Assembly (NCBI RefSeq): GCF_937920395.1 | Contig: NZ_CALEVF010000206.1 | Location: 1 to 26,046 of the forward strand | Length of the DNA stretch: 26,046 bases | Direction: 5' to 3' | Source of the DNA: an uncultured Clostridium sp. | Lineage (GTDB): Bacteria; Bacillota; Clostridia; Clostridiales; Clostridiaceae | Part shown: positions 7,743-15,271 of the stretch, piece after piece | How positions within the stretch are numbered: the first letter of the stretch is position 1 | Layout of the letters: each line of letters begins with the position of its first letter | Translations under genes and position numbers: made by a program | Notes under the pieces: generated by a model | Seen by the model: the letters and a program-made list of their open reading frames with translations, nothing else | Told to the model about the DNA's origin: nothing | Databases searched by the model: none

Positions 7743-7910
7743 TTATTTGGTTTTGTTATCTTTTTTATTTGATGTTTTTACCTCACAACTATGAGTACAG
7801 CCTTTACAGCCATTTCCACAGCCACAATCACCATGTGATTGTTTCTTTATATTGTTATATAAGATATATACAGCTGCGACAACGATAACACCAACAATAA
7901 TGAATTCCAT
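7743..7910 (-). CDS. FeoB-associated Cys-rich membrane protein
   Basis: This 55-residue peptide is read on the minus strand from ATG 7910-7908, with ribosome binding site GAGGTGAT. It has an N-terminal membrane helix (MEFIIVGVIVVAAVYILYNN), then a Cys-rich segment (HGDCGCGNGCKGCTHSC) with six cysteines and two histidines, and a lysine-rich polar tail ending at TAA 7745-7743. This is the form of the small FeoB-associated Cys-rich proteins encoded next to feoB in Firmicutes. Their exact job (iron delivery, FeoB partner or FeoC-like role) is not settled. The gene follows feoB by 27 nt and ends next to the bidirectional terminator, so it is the last gene of the operon. Confidence 0.9.
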   Translation of the reverse strand: MEFIIVGVIVVAAVYILYNNIKKQSHGDCGCGNGCKGCTHSCEVKTSNKKDNKTK

Positions 7911-7937
7911 GGCTACATCACCTCTTTATATTTTATA

Positions 7938-9701
7938 TTACCTCATTATTATGCTTCCAACATTAAATATTATGAAAGAAACTACCCAAGCCAATGTTAA
8001 TTGGTAGAATACAGAAAAAATTGCCATTTTATTTCCGTATTCTTTTTTCATAGTTGCAATTACTGATACACAAGGAGTGTATAATAATACGAAAACTAAG
8101 AAACTATAAGCGGATAGTTGCGTAAAATGATTAGCCAAGGCATGGGTTAAATTACCACCATATATAACACCCATGGTTCCTACAACTACCTCTTTAGCCA
8201 TAAGACCAGTTAAAAGTGATACTGAATTTTGCCATGAGGCAAATCCAAGAGGAATAAATATTGGATTTATAAATTTACCAATACTAGCTAAAAAACTAGA
8301 GTTTATATTAACCATACCTGTAGTATTAAAGTTTGATAAAAACCATACTAGTATAGAAACAGAAAATATTATGGTACCAGCTTTCTTTAAGAAACCTTTA
8401 CCTTTTTCCCAAGTATGTAATAATAAGCTTTTTAGATCTGGTAATTGATATTCAGGTAATTCTATAATAAAAGGTTCTTCATCTTTCTTGAACAATGTAT
8501 TTTTAAATAAAATTCCAATCCCAAAGGCTATACAAATTCCCATTAAGTACAATGAAAATACCATGAGGGTTTTACTGCCTGGAAAAAACACTGATGCAAA
8601 CAATGCATAAACTGGAAGCCTAGCATTACAAGACATAAGAGGTACTAAAAGTGCAGTTAATTTTCTATCTTTCTCACTCTCAAGTGTTCTAGCAGACATT
8701 ATGGCAGGCACAGAACAACCAAAACCAACAATTAAGGGGATAAAAGCTTTACCTGATAAACCCATTCGTCTCATTAATTTATCCATTATAAATGCAGCCC
8801 TTGCCATGTATCCACTGTCTTCCAAAAATGAAATACCTAAGAATAATGCTAAGATAACTGGCAAAAACACTATTACTGAACCTACTCCGCCTATAATGCC
8901 ACCAATTAGTAGTGAAGAAAACCAAGCACTGTTATTCGATAATACATTAGTTAAAAATGGTACAATAATATCATTAAGCAAGCTATCGAGCAAATCGGCT
9001 AATGGTTGTCCAACCCAGTTAAAGGTAAACATAAAAATTATAAATAAACTTATGAAAAATAAAGGATAAGCGAGAATTCTATTAAGCACGATTTTATCTA
9101 TTTTTTGTGTAATAGAAACTTTATTATCAATCTTTTTATTAGTGCAAGATTTTAGTAAAACTTCAATGTACGAATAAGTTTCTTTTTCATCTTTGAAGGT
9201 TAGATTATTTGTGGGTTTACTAACATAATCTCTTTTAAGAAGACAATCTTTAACATCTAATATTCCTTTTCCCTTTGAAGCTACTATCGGTATTATTTTT
9301 ACACCTAGTTTTTGTGCGAGCTTGTCATAATTAATATCTAAACCTTTAGCAAGTGCTACATCAATCATGTTTAATACTAATATTATTGGTTTATTAAACT
9401 TTTTTAATTGAGTTGTAAGGTATAAATTTCTATCAAGACTTGATGCATCGACAATATTTATAATTACATCAACGTTACCGCTTTGTAAAAATTTCTTAGA
9501 TACTTTTTCTTCATTTGAGTAAGTATCCATGGCGTAAATGCCAGGCAAATCAACGATTTTAATCTTATTTTCTACGAAGCCTTCTTTTTTTTCTACTGTT
9601 ACTCCAGCCCAATTCCCTACATATTGGTTAGAACCTGTAAGTGCATTAAATAGAGTTGTTTTACCAACATTAGGATTACCTAATAAAGCGGCAGTAATCA
9701 T
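7938..9701 (-). CDS. feoB: Ferrous iron transport protein B
   Basis: The inner-membrane Fe(II) transporter has an N-terminal G-protein domain. In the 587 residues the G motifs are clear: G1 GNPNVGKT (8-15), G2 Thr in AGVTVE, G3 DLPG (51-54), G4 NMID (111-114) and G5 near VASKGKG. A short helical insertion domain follows. The membrane part has two Gate motifs, one containing GSVIVFLPVILALFLGISFL with the Cys of GFGCSVPAI, and a second with AKEVVVGTMGVIYGG. The protein is at the short end for FeoB and lacks a long C-terminal Cys-rich tail. That role may be taken by the separate Cys-rich peptide downstream. The start is ATG 9701-9699 after AAAGGAGG, 34 nt from feoA. The Fur-like site upstream of feoA probably governs it. 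Confidence 0.96.
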   Translation of the reverse strand: MITAALLGNPNVGKTTLFNALTGSNQYVGNWAGVTVEKKEGFVENKIKIVDLPGIYAMDTYSNEEKVSKKFLQSGNVDVIINIVDASSLDRNLYLTTQLKKFNKPIILVLNMIDVALAKGLDINYDKLAQKLGVKIIPIVASKGKGILDVKDCLLKRDYVSKPTNNLTFKDEKETYSYIEVLLKSCTNKKIDNKVSITQKIDKIVLNRILAYPLFFISLFIIFMFTFNWVGQPLADLLDSLLNDIIVPFLTNVLSNNSAWFSSLLIGGIIGGVGSVIVFLPVILALFLGISFLEDSGYMARAAFIMDKLMRRMGLSGKAFIPLIVGFGCSVPAIMSARTLESEKDRKLTALLVPLMSCNARLPVYALFASVFFPGSKTLMVFSLYLMGICIAFGIGILFKNTLFKKDEEPFIIELPEYQLPDLKSLLLHTWEKGKGFLKKAGTIIFSVSILVWFLSNFNTTGMVNINSSFLASIGKFINPIFIPLGFASWQNSVSLLTGLMAKEVVVGTMGVIYGGNLTHALANHFTQLSAYSFLVFVLLYTPCVSVIATMKKEYGNKMAIFSVFYQLTLAWVVSFIIFNVGSIIMR

Positions 9702-9735
9702 TCAAATCCTCCTTTAGATATCTTGGATATAATAT

Positions 9736-9969
9736 TTACGATTTTAGTATAGATATATTTTTAGCGTCATTCTTTCTAATGGCTATATTAAAACCACGTA
9801 AATTAATAATTATAGGATCTCCTAAAGGTGCAGTAGCAATTAATTTAACTTCGGTACCTTCAATGAAGCCTAATGCGAGTAATCTTTTAGCAAATTTAAC
9901 GTCCCCGCAAACAGATTGAATTAGTGCTTTATCTCCTGGCTTTAGATCATAAATGCTTATAACAATCAC
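9736..9969 (-). CDS. feoA: Ferrous iron transport protein A
   Basis: This small cytoplasmic SH3-like (FeoA-domain) protein is needed for FeoB function. The 77 residues include DLKPGDKALI, GDVKFAKRLLALGFIEGTEV, APLGDPIIINLRGFNIAIRK and a short end NISILKS, typical of the family. The first in-frame conventional start is GTG 9969-9967, but the AAGGAG ribosome binding site touches and overlaps that codon. ATT 9966-9964 or ATA 9960-9958 are better spaced, so the true initiation codon is uncertain by up to three residues. An in-frame stop lies just upstream. It is the first gene of feoA-feoB-Cys-rich peptide, preceded by a good promoter and a Fur-like box. Confidence 0.93.
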   Translation of the reverse strand: MIVISIYDLKPGDKALIQSVCGDVKFAKRLLALGFIEGTEVKLIATAPLGDPIIINLRGFNIAIRKNDAKNISILKS

Positions 9970-9976
9970 TCCTTAA

Positions 9977-9991
9977 TGAAAACTATTCTCA
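9977..9991. promoter_or_regulatory. Fur-like operator of the feo operon
   Basis: TGAGAATAGTTTTCA, read on the minus strand, matches the 7-1-7 Fur consensus TGATAATNATTATCA at 12 of 14 positions. It lies 5 nt downstream of the -10 element, so a bound repressor would block transcription start. The identity of the regulator is inferred from the sequence match and the iron-transport context. Confidence 0.7.
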
Positions 9992-9996
9992 ATAAT

Positions 9997-10025
9997 ATAT
10001 TAACATGGTTATATATTAGTGTCAA
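9997..10025 (-). promoter_or_regulatory. Sigma-A promoter of the feo operon
   Basis: On the minus strand TTGACA (10025-10020) and TAATAT (10002-9997) are 17 nt apart. The Fur-like box overlaps the expected transcription start. Confidence 0.8.
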
Positions 10026-10176
10026 TAAAGAACAATAATAAATTTATTAAATGTTCAAAATGCTTTTATATAATAGTTAAAATGTGATAACATATAAGTA
10101 GAGCAAAGTTTTAAATTAGGCATGTGAAAATTTACGGTTTTGCTTCTTATAAAACTTAGTAGAAAAGAGTGATATT

Positions 10177-10875
10177 GTGATTACAAAACTGAACAGTATA
10201 AAGGTAGGAGATATTTCAGTAGAGGGCTCCCTTACCATAGACGGAAATAAACAACTCTTTAAAGACGCATTGTTTTTTGATTTAGAGCATTATATTTATA
10301 AAAAACCTATATGTATTGGAGTATTTGGATGTTGCTTTTATGATGAAATAACAAATGAGTTAAAGGTTACTCAGTACATGGCAGAAAATAAAAAAGATGC
10401 CATAGAAATATTATCGTTAGCTAAAAATTATTTTGAAGAAATGAAGACTAAGTACAATAAAAAATACATTGTTACGTTTTCGGGAAACAATGATTTTACA
10501 GTTATAAACTATTTATTAAAAGCTTATAAAATAAATTTTGTATTAGAAGGTTATTTTGGGGAAATAGATCTACAGAAATGTTTTGAAAAGGCAGAGGGAA
10601 CTTGTATTGGTCTTAAAGCTCTAGAAAAGATATTTGAGATTGATAGGGAAAGTGAAGTAATAAGTGGTTCTAATCTAGCAAAAACCTTTAGTAAGATAGT
10701 TAAAGATAATGATTATATTAATAGAATGCCCCCTGAAAAGAAAGAGAAAATACTATTATATAATCAACAGGATGTTGTAAGTTTATTCTATATATATGTA
10801 GATTGGTATAATAGAGTAGGGTTAAAAGTAAGGGAAGATGAAATTCAATCTAACTGCGATGAAGCACAGCAATAG
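10177..10875 (+). CDS. RNase H-fold exonuclease-like protein, second copy
   Basis: The 232 residues show the same fold as the 6997-7701 protein. FFDLEHYIYKKP gives D35-x-E37, and FSGNNDFTVINYLL is the second motif region. GTCIGLKALEKIF and YNQQDVVSLFYIY correspond to the conserved helix and last Asp motif of RNase H-like YprB-type domains. About 30 residues precede the domain. The sequence is more divergent than the first copy. The start is GTG 10177, preceded by AAAAGAGTGATATT, a weak ribosome binding site. It is transcribed divergently from feoA, and a terminator overlaps the stop codon. Substrate and role are unknown. Confidence 0.7.
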   Translation: MITKLNSIKVGDISVEGSLTIDGNKQLFKDALFFDLEHYIYKKPICIGVFGCCFYDEITNELKVTQYMAENKKDAIEILSLAKNYFEEMKTKYNKKYIVTFSGNNDFTVINYLLKAYKINFVLEGYFGEIDLQKCFEKAEGTCIGLKALEKIFEIDRESEVISGSNLAKTFSKIVKDNDYINRMPPEKKEKILLYNQQDVVSLFYIYVDWYNRVGLKVREDEIQSNCDEAQQ

Positions 10876-10886
10876 CTGTGTTTTTT
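10865..10886 (+). terminator. Terminator overlapping the stop codon
   Basis: CACAGC (10865-10870), a 4-nt loop AATA and GCTGTG (10875-10880) are followed by six T. The stem begins inside the last codons of the upstream gene, and the TAG stop (10873-10875) sits in the loop and 3' arm. Confidence 0.85.
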
Positions 10887-10928
10887 ATTTTCGTATTTAA
10901 ATAACAAGTATAAAACAAGAAATTTTAT

Positions 10929-10959
10929 GGTTAGAGTATTAATTAGGAATACTGTAACC
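10929..10959. repeat. Inverted repeat upstream of adenine deaminase
   Basis: GGTTAGAGTATT (10929-10940) and AATACTGTAACC (10948-10959) pair with a single mismatch around a 7-nt loop. It lies about 50 nt before the ade start and is not followed by a T-run. It could be an operator or a leader hairpin. I saw no purine-riboswitch core in this leader. Confidence 0.55.
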
Positions 10960-11014
10960 ACTTTCATAATAATTTATATAAAGGGATTAGCAAAGTATAG
11001 AGGGAGGAAAGCAG

Positions 11015-12715
11015 ATGGAGCAAGGTAAGAAAAACATCGATGTTGCGATGAGAAGAATAAAGGCAGATTTGGTGCTTAAAAATGCAAGGTTTATTAATGT
11101 GTTTACTGAAAATGTAGATAGAGGGGATATTGCAATAGTTGATGATACTATTATAGGCATTGGTGAGTATTCAGGAAGCGTTGAAATAGATTGTTCAGAT
11201 TTATATGTAGCACCGGGTTTCATTGATGCACATGTCCATATAGAGTCATCTATGATTATGCCAAAACAGTTTGGGGAAGTGGTAATTAAAAAAGGTATAA
11301 CTACGATAATAGCAGATCCTCATGAAATTGCTAATATTGAAGGAATAAATGGCGTTAAAGCAATGATCGAAAGCAGCAAAAAAGCACCGATAGATATATT
11401 TTTTATGTTACCATCTTCAGTTCCGGCCACAAAATTTGAGGATAGTGGGTATGTACTTAATGCTGAAGATTTAGAAGAGCTAATTGATAATAATTGTGTT
11501 CTTGGACTGGGAGAAGTAATGGATATTCCATCAGTTGTAAATAAGGATGATAATATACTAAAAAAAATAGATATGGCAAAGAAAAAACACATTGATGGTC
11601 ATTGTCCTAATATATCAGCTAGTGAGTTAAATGCATGTCTTTGCTGTGGCATAAAAACAGATCATGAGTGTAATAATGCGAAAGATGCATTATTAAAAGT
11701 TAGTAGAGGAATGTATGTTATGCTAAGAGAAGGGTCAGCTGCGAAAAATTTGAAGGCTGTACTTCCGGCAGTTAAAAATAATAATTATGGAAGATTTTTA
11801 TATTGCAGCGACGATAGGCACATAGATGATTTGTTGGAAAGAGGTTCTATAGATAACTGTATAAGACTTTCCACAAAACAGGGACTTAATCCTGTAAAGG
11901 CGTTTATAATAGCATCATATAATGCAGCTAGGTGTTATGGTTTATATGACAGAGGAGCTATAGCTCCTGGGTATAAAGCAGACCTTGTGATATTTGAAGA
12001 ACTAAAGGGTTTGAATATAATAAAGGTTATAAAAAATGGAAAAGAATATAAGGAATCACCGGATGAAAAATGTTCGAAATTAAATATAAAATCTTCTATG
12101 CATATGGAGTTTATAAAGAGTGAAGTTTTTAAAGTTGAAAGCAAAACTCCTACTGTAAATGTTATAAAATTAATACCACATTCATTAGAAACAAAAATAG
12201 TACAGAGAAAAACAGAAAAGGAGTCTGGGTATATAAAGAAAATAATTGACAAAGATATATTAAAAATAGCAGTATTTGAACGGCATCATAATACAGGTAA
12301 GCATTTTGTTGGATTTCTAGAAGGCTTAGGTTTAAAAAATTGTTCAATAGCACAAACCATAGCTCATGACTCCCACAATGTAATAGTAGTTGGGGATAAT
12401 GATAAGGATATGGAGGTTGCAGTTAATACACTTATTTCTATTGGTGGGGGTATAGTAATGGTTTCAGAAGGAAAAGTCATTGCTGAGTTAAATTTGCCAC
12501 TTGGAGGAATAATGACATTTGAAGCCCCATATATGGTATCAGAGAATTTAAAAAGGCTTAGTAGAATTGCTAGAGCTTTTGGGGTGAGGACCGAATATGA
12601 TCCGTTTATAAGTTTATCTTTCATGGCACTTCCTGTAATACCTGCAGGTAAAATTACAGCTAGAGGATTGTTTGATTATAACAAATTTGATTTTATAAAT
12701 CTTGATGTTGAATAA
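11015..12715 (+). CDS. ade: Adenine deaminase
   Basis: This metal-dependent amidohydrolase converts adenine to hypoxanthine and ammonia in purine salvage. At 566 residues it has normal length. After the N-terminal beta segment (RIKADLVLKNARFINVFTEN), the metal site appears as GFIDAHVHIESSM near residue 70. Further family landmarks are IADPHEIAN, GLGEVMDIPSV, DGHCPN, KTDHEC and CSDDRH. The C-terminal adenine deaminase domain follows, with AVFERHHNTGK, ISIGGGIV and LPLGGIM. The start is ATG 11015 after AGGGAGGAAAGCAG. It stands alone, with a terminator-like hairpin after it. An inverted repeat lies in its leader. Confidence 0.95.
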   Translation: MEQGKKNIDVAMRRIKADLVLKNARFINVFTENVDRGDIAIVDDTIIGIGEYSGSVEIDCSDLYVAPGFIDAHVHIESSMIMPKQFGEVVIKKGITTIIADPHEIANIEGINGVKAMIESSKKAPIDIFFMLPSSVPATKFEDSGYVLNAEDLEELIDNNCVLGLGEVMDIPSVVNKDDNILKKIDMAKKKHIDGHCPNISASELNACLCCGIKTDHECNNAKDALLKVSRGMYVMLREGSAAKNLKAVLPAVKNNNYGRFLYCSDDRHIDDLLERGSIDNCIRLSTKQGLNPVKAFIIASYNAARCYGLYDRGAIAPGYKADLVIFEELKGLNIIKVIKNGKEYKESPDEKCSKLNIKSSMHMEFIKSEVFKVESKTPTVNVIKLIPHSLETKIVQRKTEKESGYIKKIIDKDILKIAVFERHHNTGKHFVGFLEGLGLKNCSIAQTIAHDSHNVIVVGDNDKDMEVAVNTLISIGGGIVMVSEGKVIAELNLPLGGIMTFEAPYMVSENLKRLSRIARAFGVRTEYDPFISLSFMALPVIPAGKITARGLFDYNKFDFINLDVE

Positions 12716-12742
12716 TTCAAAAAATATTGTTAAAGGTAGATG

Positions 12743-12777
12743 GTCTAATCCTTAGGGAAAGGACTATTTTTTATTAT
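12743..12777 (+). terminator. Probable terminator after ade
   Basis: TAATCCTT and AAGGACTA pair with one mismatch around AGGGA, followed by TTTTTTA. It lies about 30 nt after the ade stop codon. Confidence 0.6.
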
Positions 12778-12804
12778 TTAAAATAATAATGTATAATAAT
12801 TAAA

Positions 12805-12833
12805 TTGAAATTACTTAAAAAGTGATATATACT
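12805..12833 (+). promoter_or_regulatory. Sigma-A promoter of the pilin-like gene
   Basis: TTGAAA (12805-12810) and TATACT (12828-12833) are 17 nt apart. The transcript would have an untranslated leader of about 150 nt. Near its 3' end CTCCTT (12941-12946) can pair with the ribosome binding site AAGGAG (12974-12979), which would hide it. I looked for c-di-GMP riboswitch cores in the leader and did not find one. Confidence 0.6.
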
Positions 12834-12989
12834 ATTTTACATAATGAATGGAAAATTAAGGGCGAGTTTGTAATCGGATTAGTCCTTTTTAATAATATTT
12901 ATATTTTAAATAATCATTTTTGTAAAGTGAATAAAAAGCGCTCCTTCTTGGCAATAATTAGATAAAACGATCTAAGGAGGAGTATTATT

Positions 12990-13439
12990 ATGTTGAGTAT
13001 TTTAAAAAGTAATTCTAAAAGCAGTAGTAAAAATATTAAAAAAAGAGGGTTTACACTAATTGAACTTATAATTGTAATTTCAATTATTGGTATTTTAGCT
13101 GTAATTGCAGTACCTAAGTTTAGTGGTATATTAAAGGATGCGAAGGTCAAGGCCGATGTTGCTAGTGCAAAGGTTATTACTGATGCAACCTATGCACAAA
13201 TTTCTAAAGGATTGATAATACCAGGCACTGATGTTACACCAGCAGTTATTACAGAGGGTGGAACTGGAGTAAGTAAAACAATAACAGAGTATCTTCAGAA
13301 GGTACCAACTCCTAAAGCTACACCAAATGCTAATTTTTCGGTTGTAATAAGTGCAACTGGTGATGTATCTGTAAATGTTGGGAACAATCAATTGTATCCT
13401 ACAGAAAAGGCACTGACTGAAGCAACTAAAGTTGATTAA
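12990..13439 (+). CDS. Type IV pilin-like protein (prepilin N-terminal motif)
   Basis: The 149-residue protein has a 20-residue basic, Ser/Lys-rich leader ending KKRG, followed by FTLIELIIVISIIGILAVIA. This is a textbook class III prepilin cleavage/methylation signal: cleavage after Gly20, N-methyl Phe21 and Glu at mature position 5. The hydrophobic alpha helix serves as membrane anchor and assembly core. The rest is a small Ala/Thr/Val-rich globular domain (AKVKADVASAKVITDATYAQ and onward) with no cysteines. It starts at ATG 12990 after AAGGAGGAG. The prepilin peptidase gene follows 183 nt downstream behind a hairpin. No pilus ATPase or platform gene is in the window, so it may be a pilin, minor pilin or pseudopilin. 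Confidence 0.9.
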   Translation: MLSILKSNSKSSSKNIKKRGFTLIELIIVISIIGILAVIAVPKFSGILKDAKVKADVASAKVITDATYAQISKGLIIPGTDVTPAVITEGGTGVSKTITEYLQKVPTPKATPNANFSVVISATGDVSVNVGNNQLYPTEKALTEATKVD

Positions 13440-13526
13440 TAATAATTAAAAGTATTTAGAACCTTATGTGTATATTCAAATTTTTTATAATCGTTGTACA
13501 TACGCAAATTAAATAAACTTATACAT

Positions 13527-13560
13527 ATGTCCAAAGTTATTTTGACTTTGGACATTTAAT
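13527..13560 (+). terminator. Hairpin terminator after the pilin-like gene
   Basis: ATGTCCAAAGT (13527-13537) and ACTTTGGACAT (13545-13555) form a perfect 11-bp stem with a 7-nt loop. The following TTAATTAG is only weakly T-rich, so it may attenuate rather than fully end transcription into the peptidase gene. Confidence 0.6.
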
Positions 13561-13622
13561 TAGTATATATTAATAGTATTTATTTGTTTATTTAAATATC
13601 AAGCTTAGTTAGGAGGGTATAA

Positions 13623-14405
13623 ATGGAAAATATCATTGGAATATATATTTTTATATTAGGGCTATTAATAGGAAGTTTTTTGAATGTATGTATATATAGG
13701 ATACCAAGAGGAGAAAGTATATCATATCCACCTTCTCACTGCACATCATGTGGAAGTAAAATAAAACCTTATGATCTTATACCGGTAATTAGTTGGATCT
13801 TTTTAAGAGGAAAATGCAGAAAATGCGGGGAGAAGATATCTATAAGGTATGCAACGGTAGAACTTACGACAGCTATACTTTTCATATTAACTTATTTTCA
13901 ATATGGATATAGTATTTATCTTGTAAAGTATTTAATACTTATCCCTTTTTTAATAGTTATTGCTATGATAGATTATGATACTATGGAGGTTTATAGCATT
14001 ACGACCTGGATTGCAATAGCAATTGGAATTATTTCGCTGGGAGTGAATTTTTATTTGGGATATCCAGTAATTGACTACATGTATGGTGGTTTATTAGGTG
14101 CAGGAATCATAACTTTTATCATTTTAATGTCAAAGCTTATTTTAGGAACAGAGGGTATGGGTTGGGGAGATGTAGAAATTTGTGGTCTTTGTGGATTGTT
14201 TTTAGGATTTAAGTTAACGCTTGTGATGATATTTTTTTCTTTTATAATTGGAGGAGTAATTGGTGTTTATTTATTGAAGGTTAAAAAGAAAAATGGAAGA
14301 TCTGAAATGGCATTTGGTCCATCTATTATAATGGCCACTTTGTTTATGATAATTTGGGGAGACAAAATTTTAAATTGGTACTTAGGTACATTCTATAAAT
14401 ATTAA
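13623..14405 (+). CDS. pilD: Prepilin peptidase (A24 family)
   Basis: This polytopic membrane aspartyl protease cleaves prepilin leaders and N-methylates the new N-terminus. The 260 residues show the N-terminal segment LLIGSFLNVCIYRIPRGES and a zinc-type four-cysteine loop: C40 and C43 (CTSC), C65 and C68 (CRKC). The two catalytic aspartates are D117 in MIDYDTMEVYS and D183 in the GxGD-type motif GMGWGDVE. Several hydrophobic helices make up the remainder. Having both the zinc and methylase region and the protease region indicates a bifunctional enzyme. The start is ATG 13623 after AGGAGGG. It most likely processes the pilin encoded just upstream. Confidence 0.94.
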   Translation: MENIIGIYIFILGLLIGSFLNVCIYRIPRGESISYPPSHCTSCGSKIKPYDLIPVISWIFLRGKCRKCGEKISIRYATVELTTAILFILTYFQYGYSIYLVKYLILIPFLIVIAMIDYDTMEVYSITTWIAIAIGIISLGVNFYLGYPVIDYMYGGLLGAGIITFIILMSKLILGTEGMGWGDVEICGLCGLFLGFKLTLVMIFFSFIIGGVIGVYLLKVKKKNGRSEMAFGPSIIMATLFMIIWGDKILNWYLGTFYKY

Positions 14406-14477
14406 TATAAAACTTTAATTGGAGCTAAGGATACTCGTATAGAAAAAGAAATTGTTAGAATATACTGAATGTACATA

Positions 14478-14506
14478 TTGGCTAATTTAATTAAAAGTTG
14501 TATAAT
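14478..14506 (+). promoter_or_regulatory. Sigma-A promoter of the 14542 gene
   Basis: TTGGCT (14478-14483) and TATAAT (14501-14506) are 17 nt apart, with the start codon about 35 nt downstream. Confidence 0.65.
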
Positions 14507-14541
14507 AAGACTTAACAGAAAGTTTATGAAGGGTTGATAAC

Positions 14542-15174
14542 ATGCAAAATATATTACACAGGTTGAAAACTAAGTTTAAGAAAAGATATGTTAAGCCAAA
14601 GAGAAGGGATTATCTTCAAAAGATTTATGAGCGAAATCCTACTACAGGAAATTACGTTATACAGGTAGGTATAGATAAGTATACTGATATATTCAATGAC
14701 TGGGACAATGCCCCATTTAGAAAAAGAGATATGGATCCAGATTTGGTAATTTTTCTTGAGAATTGTTTTGAGGAAATTCCAGAAAAATATGGAGTGGATA
14801 TATGTTTTTATTTACCAAAAGGTGAAAAAGACATAATCAGAGAAGAATCATTAATTGCAGGAATTAAAACCTACTATTCCTTTTATTTACATCAAGAAAT
14901 TAAAATATTAAAGAATAATTATCATAAGATATTTAAGTATGTACTCATAGCTTTTGGTCTACTATGTGTATCTGTTTTTTTAGGTTCAAGTGGTGATAAA
15001 AACATAATACTTGGAACTATACAACAAGGGTTTAACATAGGTGGATGGGTATTTTTATGGGAAGTTATTTCCATGGTATTTTTCCCTGGACGTGAAGTTA
15101 GTTCTGAAATTAGTAAATACCAAAGATTTTTAAATTCATTAATTTATTTCAAATATGGTAATGAGAATCCATAA
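14542..15174 (+). CDS. Hypothetical membrane protein, Clostridium-type
   Basis: I do not recognise a named family. The 210 residues begin with a very basic segment (KTKFKKRYVKPKRRDYLQKI), then a soluble part containing FNDWDNAPFRKRDMDPDL and YGVDICFYLPKGEKD. Two hydrophobic helices follow (YVLIAFGLLCVSVFLGSS and a second around GGWVFLWEVISMVFF), then a polar C-terminal end. The segment FNDWDNAPFRKRDMDPDLVIF reads like a conserved core of a family that I associate with clostridia, but I can give no function. It starts at ATG 14542 after GAAGGGTTGATAAC. It has its own promoter and ends at a bidirectional terminator shared with the phosphofructokinase gene. Confidence 0.75.
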   Translation: MQNILHRLKTKFKKRYVKPKRRDYLQKIYERNPTTGNYVIQVGIDKYTDIFNDWDNAPFRKRDMDPDLVIFLENCFEEIPEKYGVDICFYLPKGEKDIIREESLIAGIKTYYSFYLHQEIKILKNNYHKIFKYVLIAFGLLCVSVFLGSSGDKNIILGTIQQGFNIGGWVFLWEVISMVFFPGREVSSEISKYQRFLNSLIYFKYGNENP

Positions 15175-15181
15175 TTTTAAC

Positions 15182-15226
15182 AAATAATAAAACTCTATGA
15201 AAATATTTCATAGAGTTTTATTATTT
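15182..15226. terminator. Bidirectional terminator between convergent genes
   Basis: A perfect 21-bp inverted repeat (15182-15202 and 15206-15226) surrounds a 3-nt centre. It has A/T-rich outer ends that provide T-runs in both directions. Confidence 0.85.
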
Positions 15227-15271
15227 GCTAAAAAATTATAAAAAAATTATTAATTTAGTCCTATTTTTATT

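Noticed and set aside
7688..7888. 66-codon plus-strand ORF opposite the Cys-rich peptide gene
   Set aside because: It overlaps the stronger minus-strand gene and the terminator and has no ribosome binding site.
10886..11014. Purine riboswitch before ade
   Set aside because: The conserved junction and loop sequences of the purine aptamer are absent.
12834..12989. c-di-GMP riboswitch before the pilin-like gene
   Set aside because: Neither the class I nor the class II conserved core could be found by eye.
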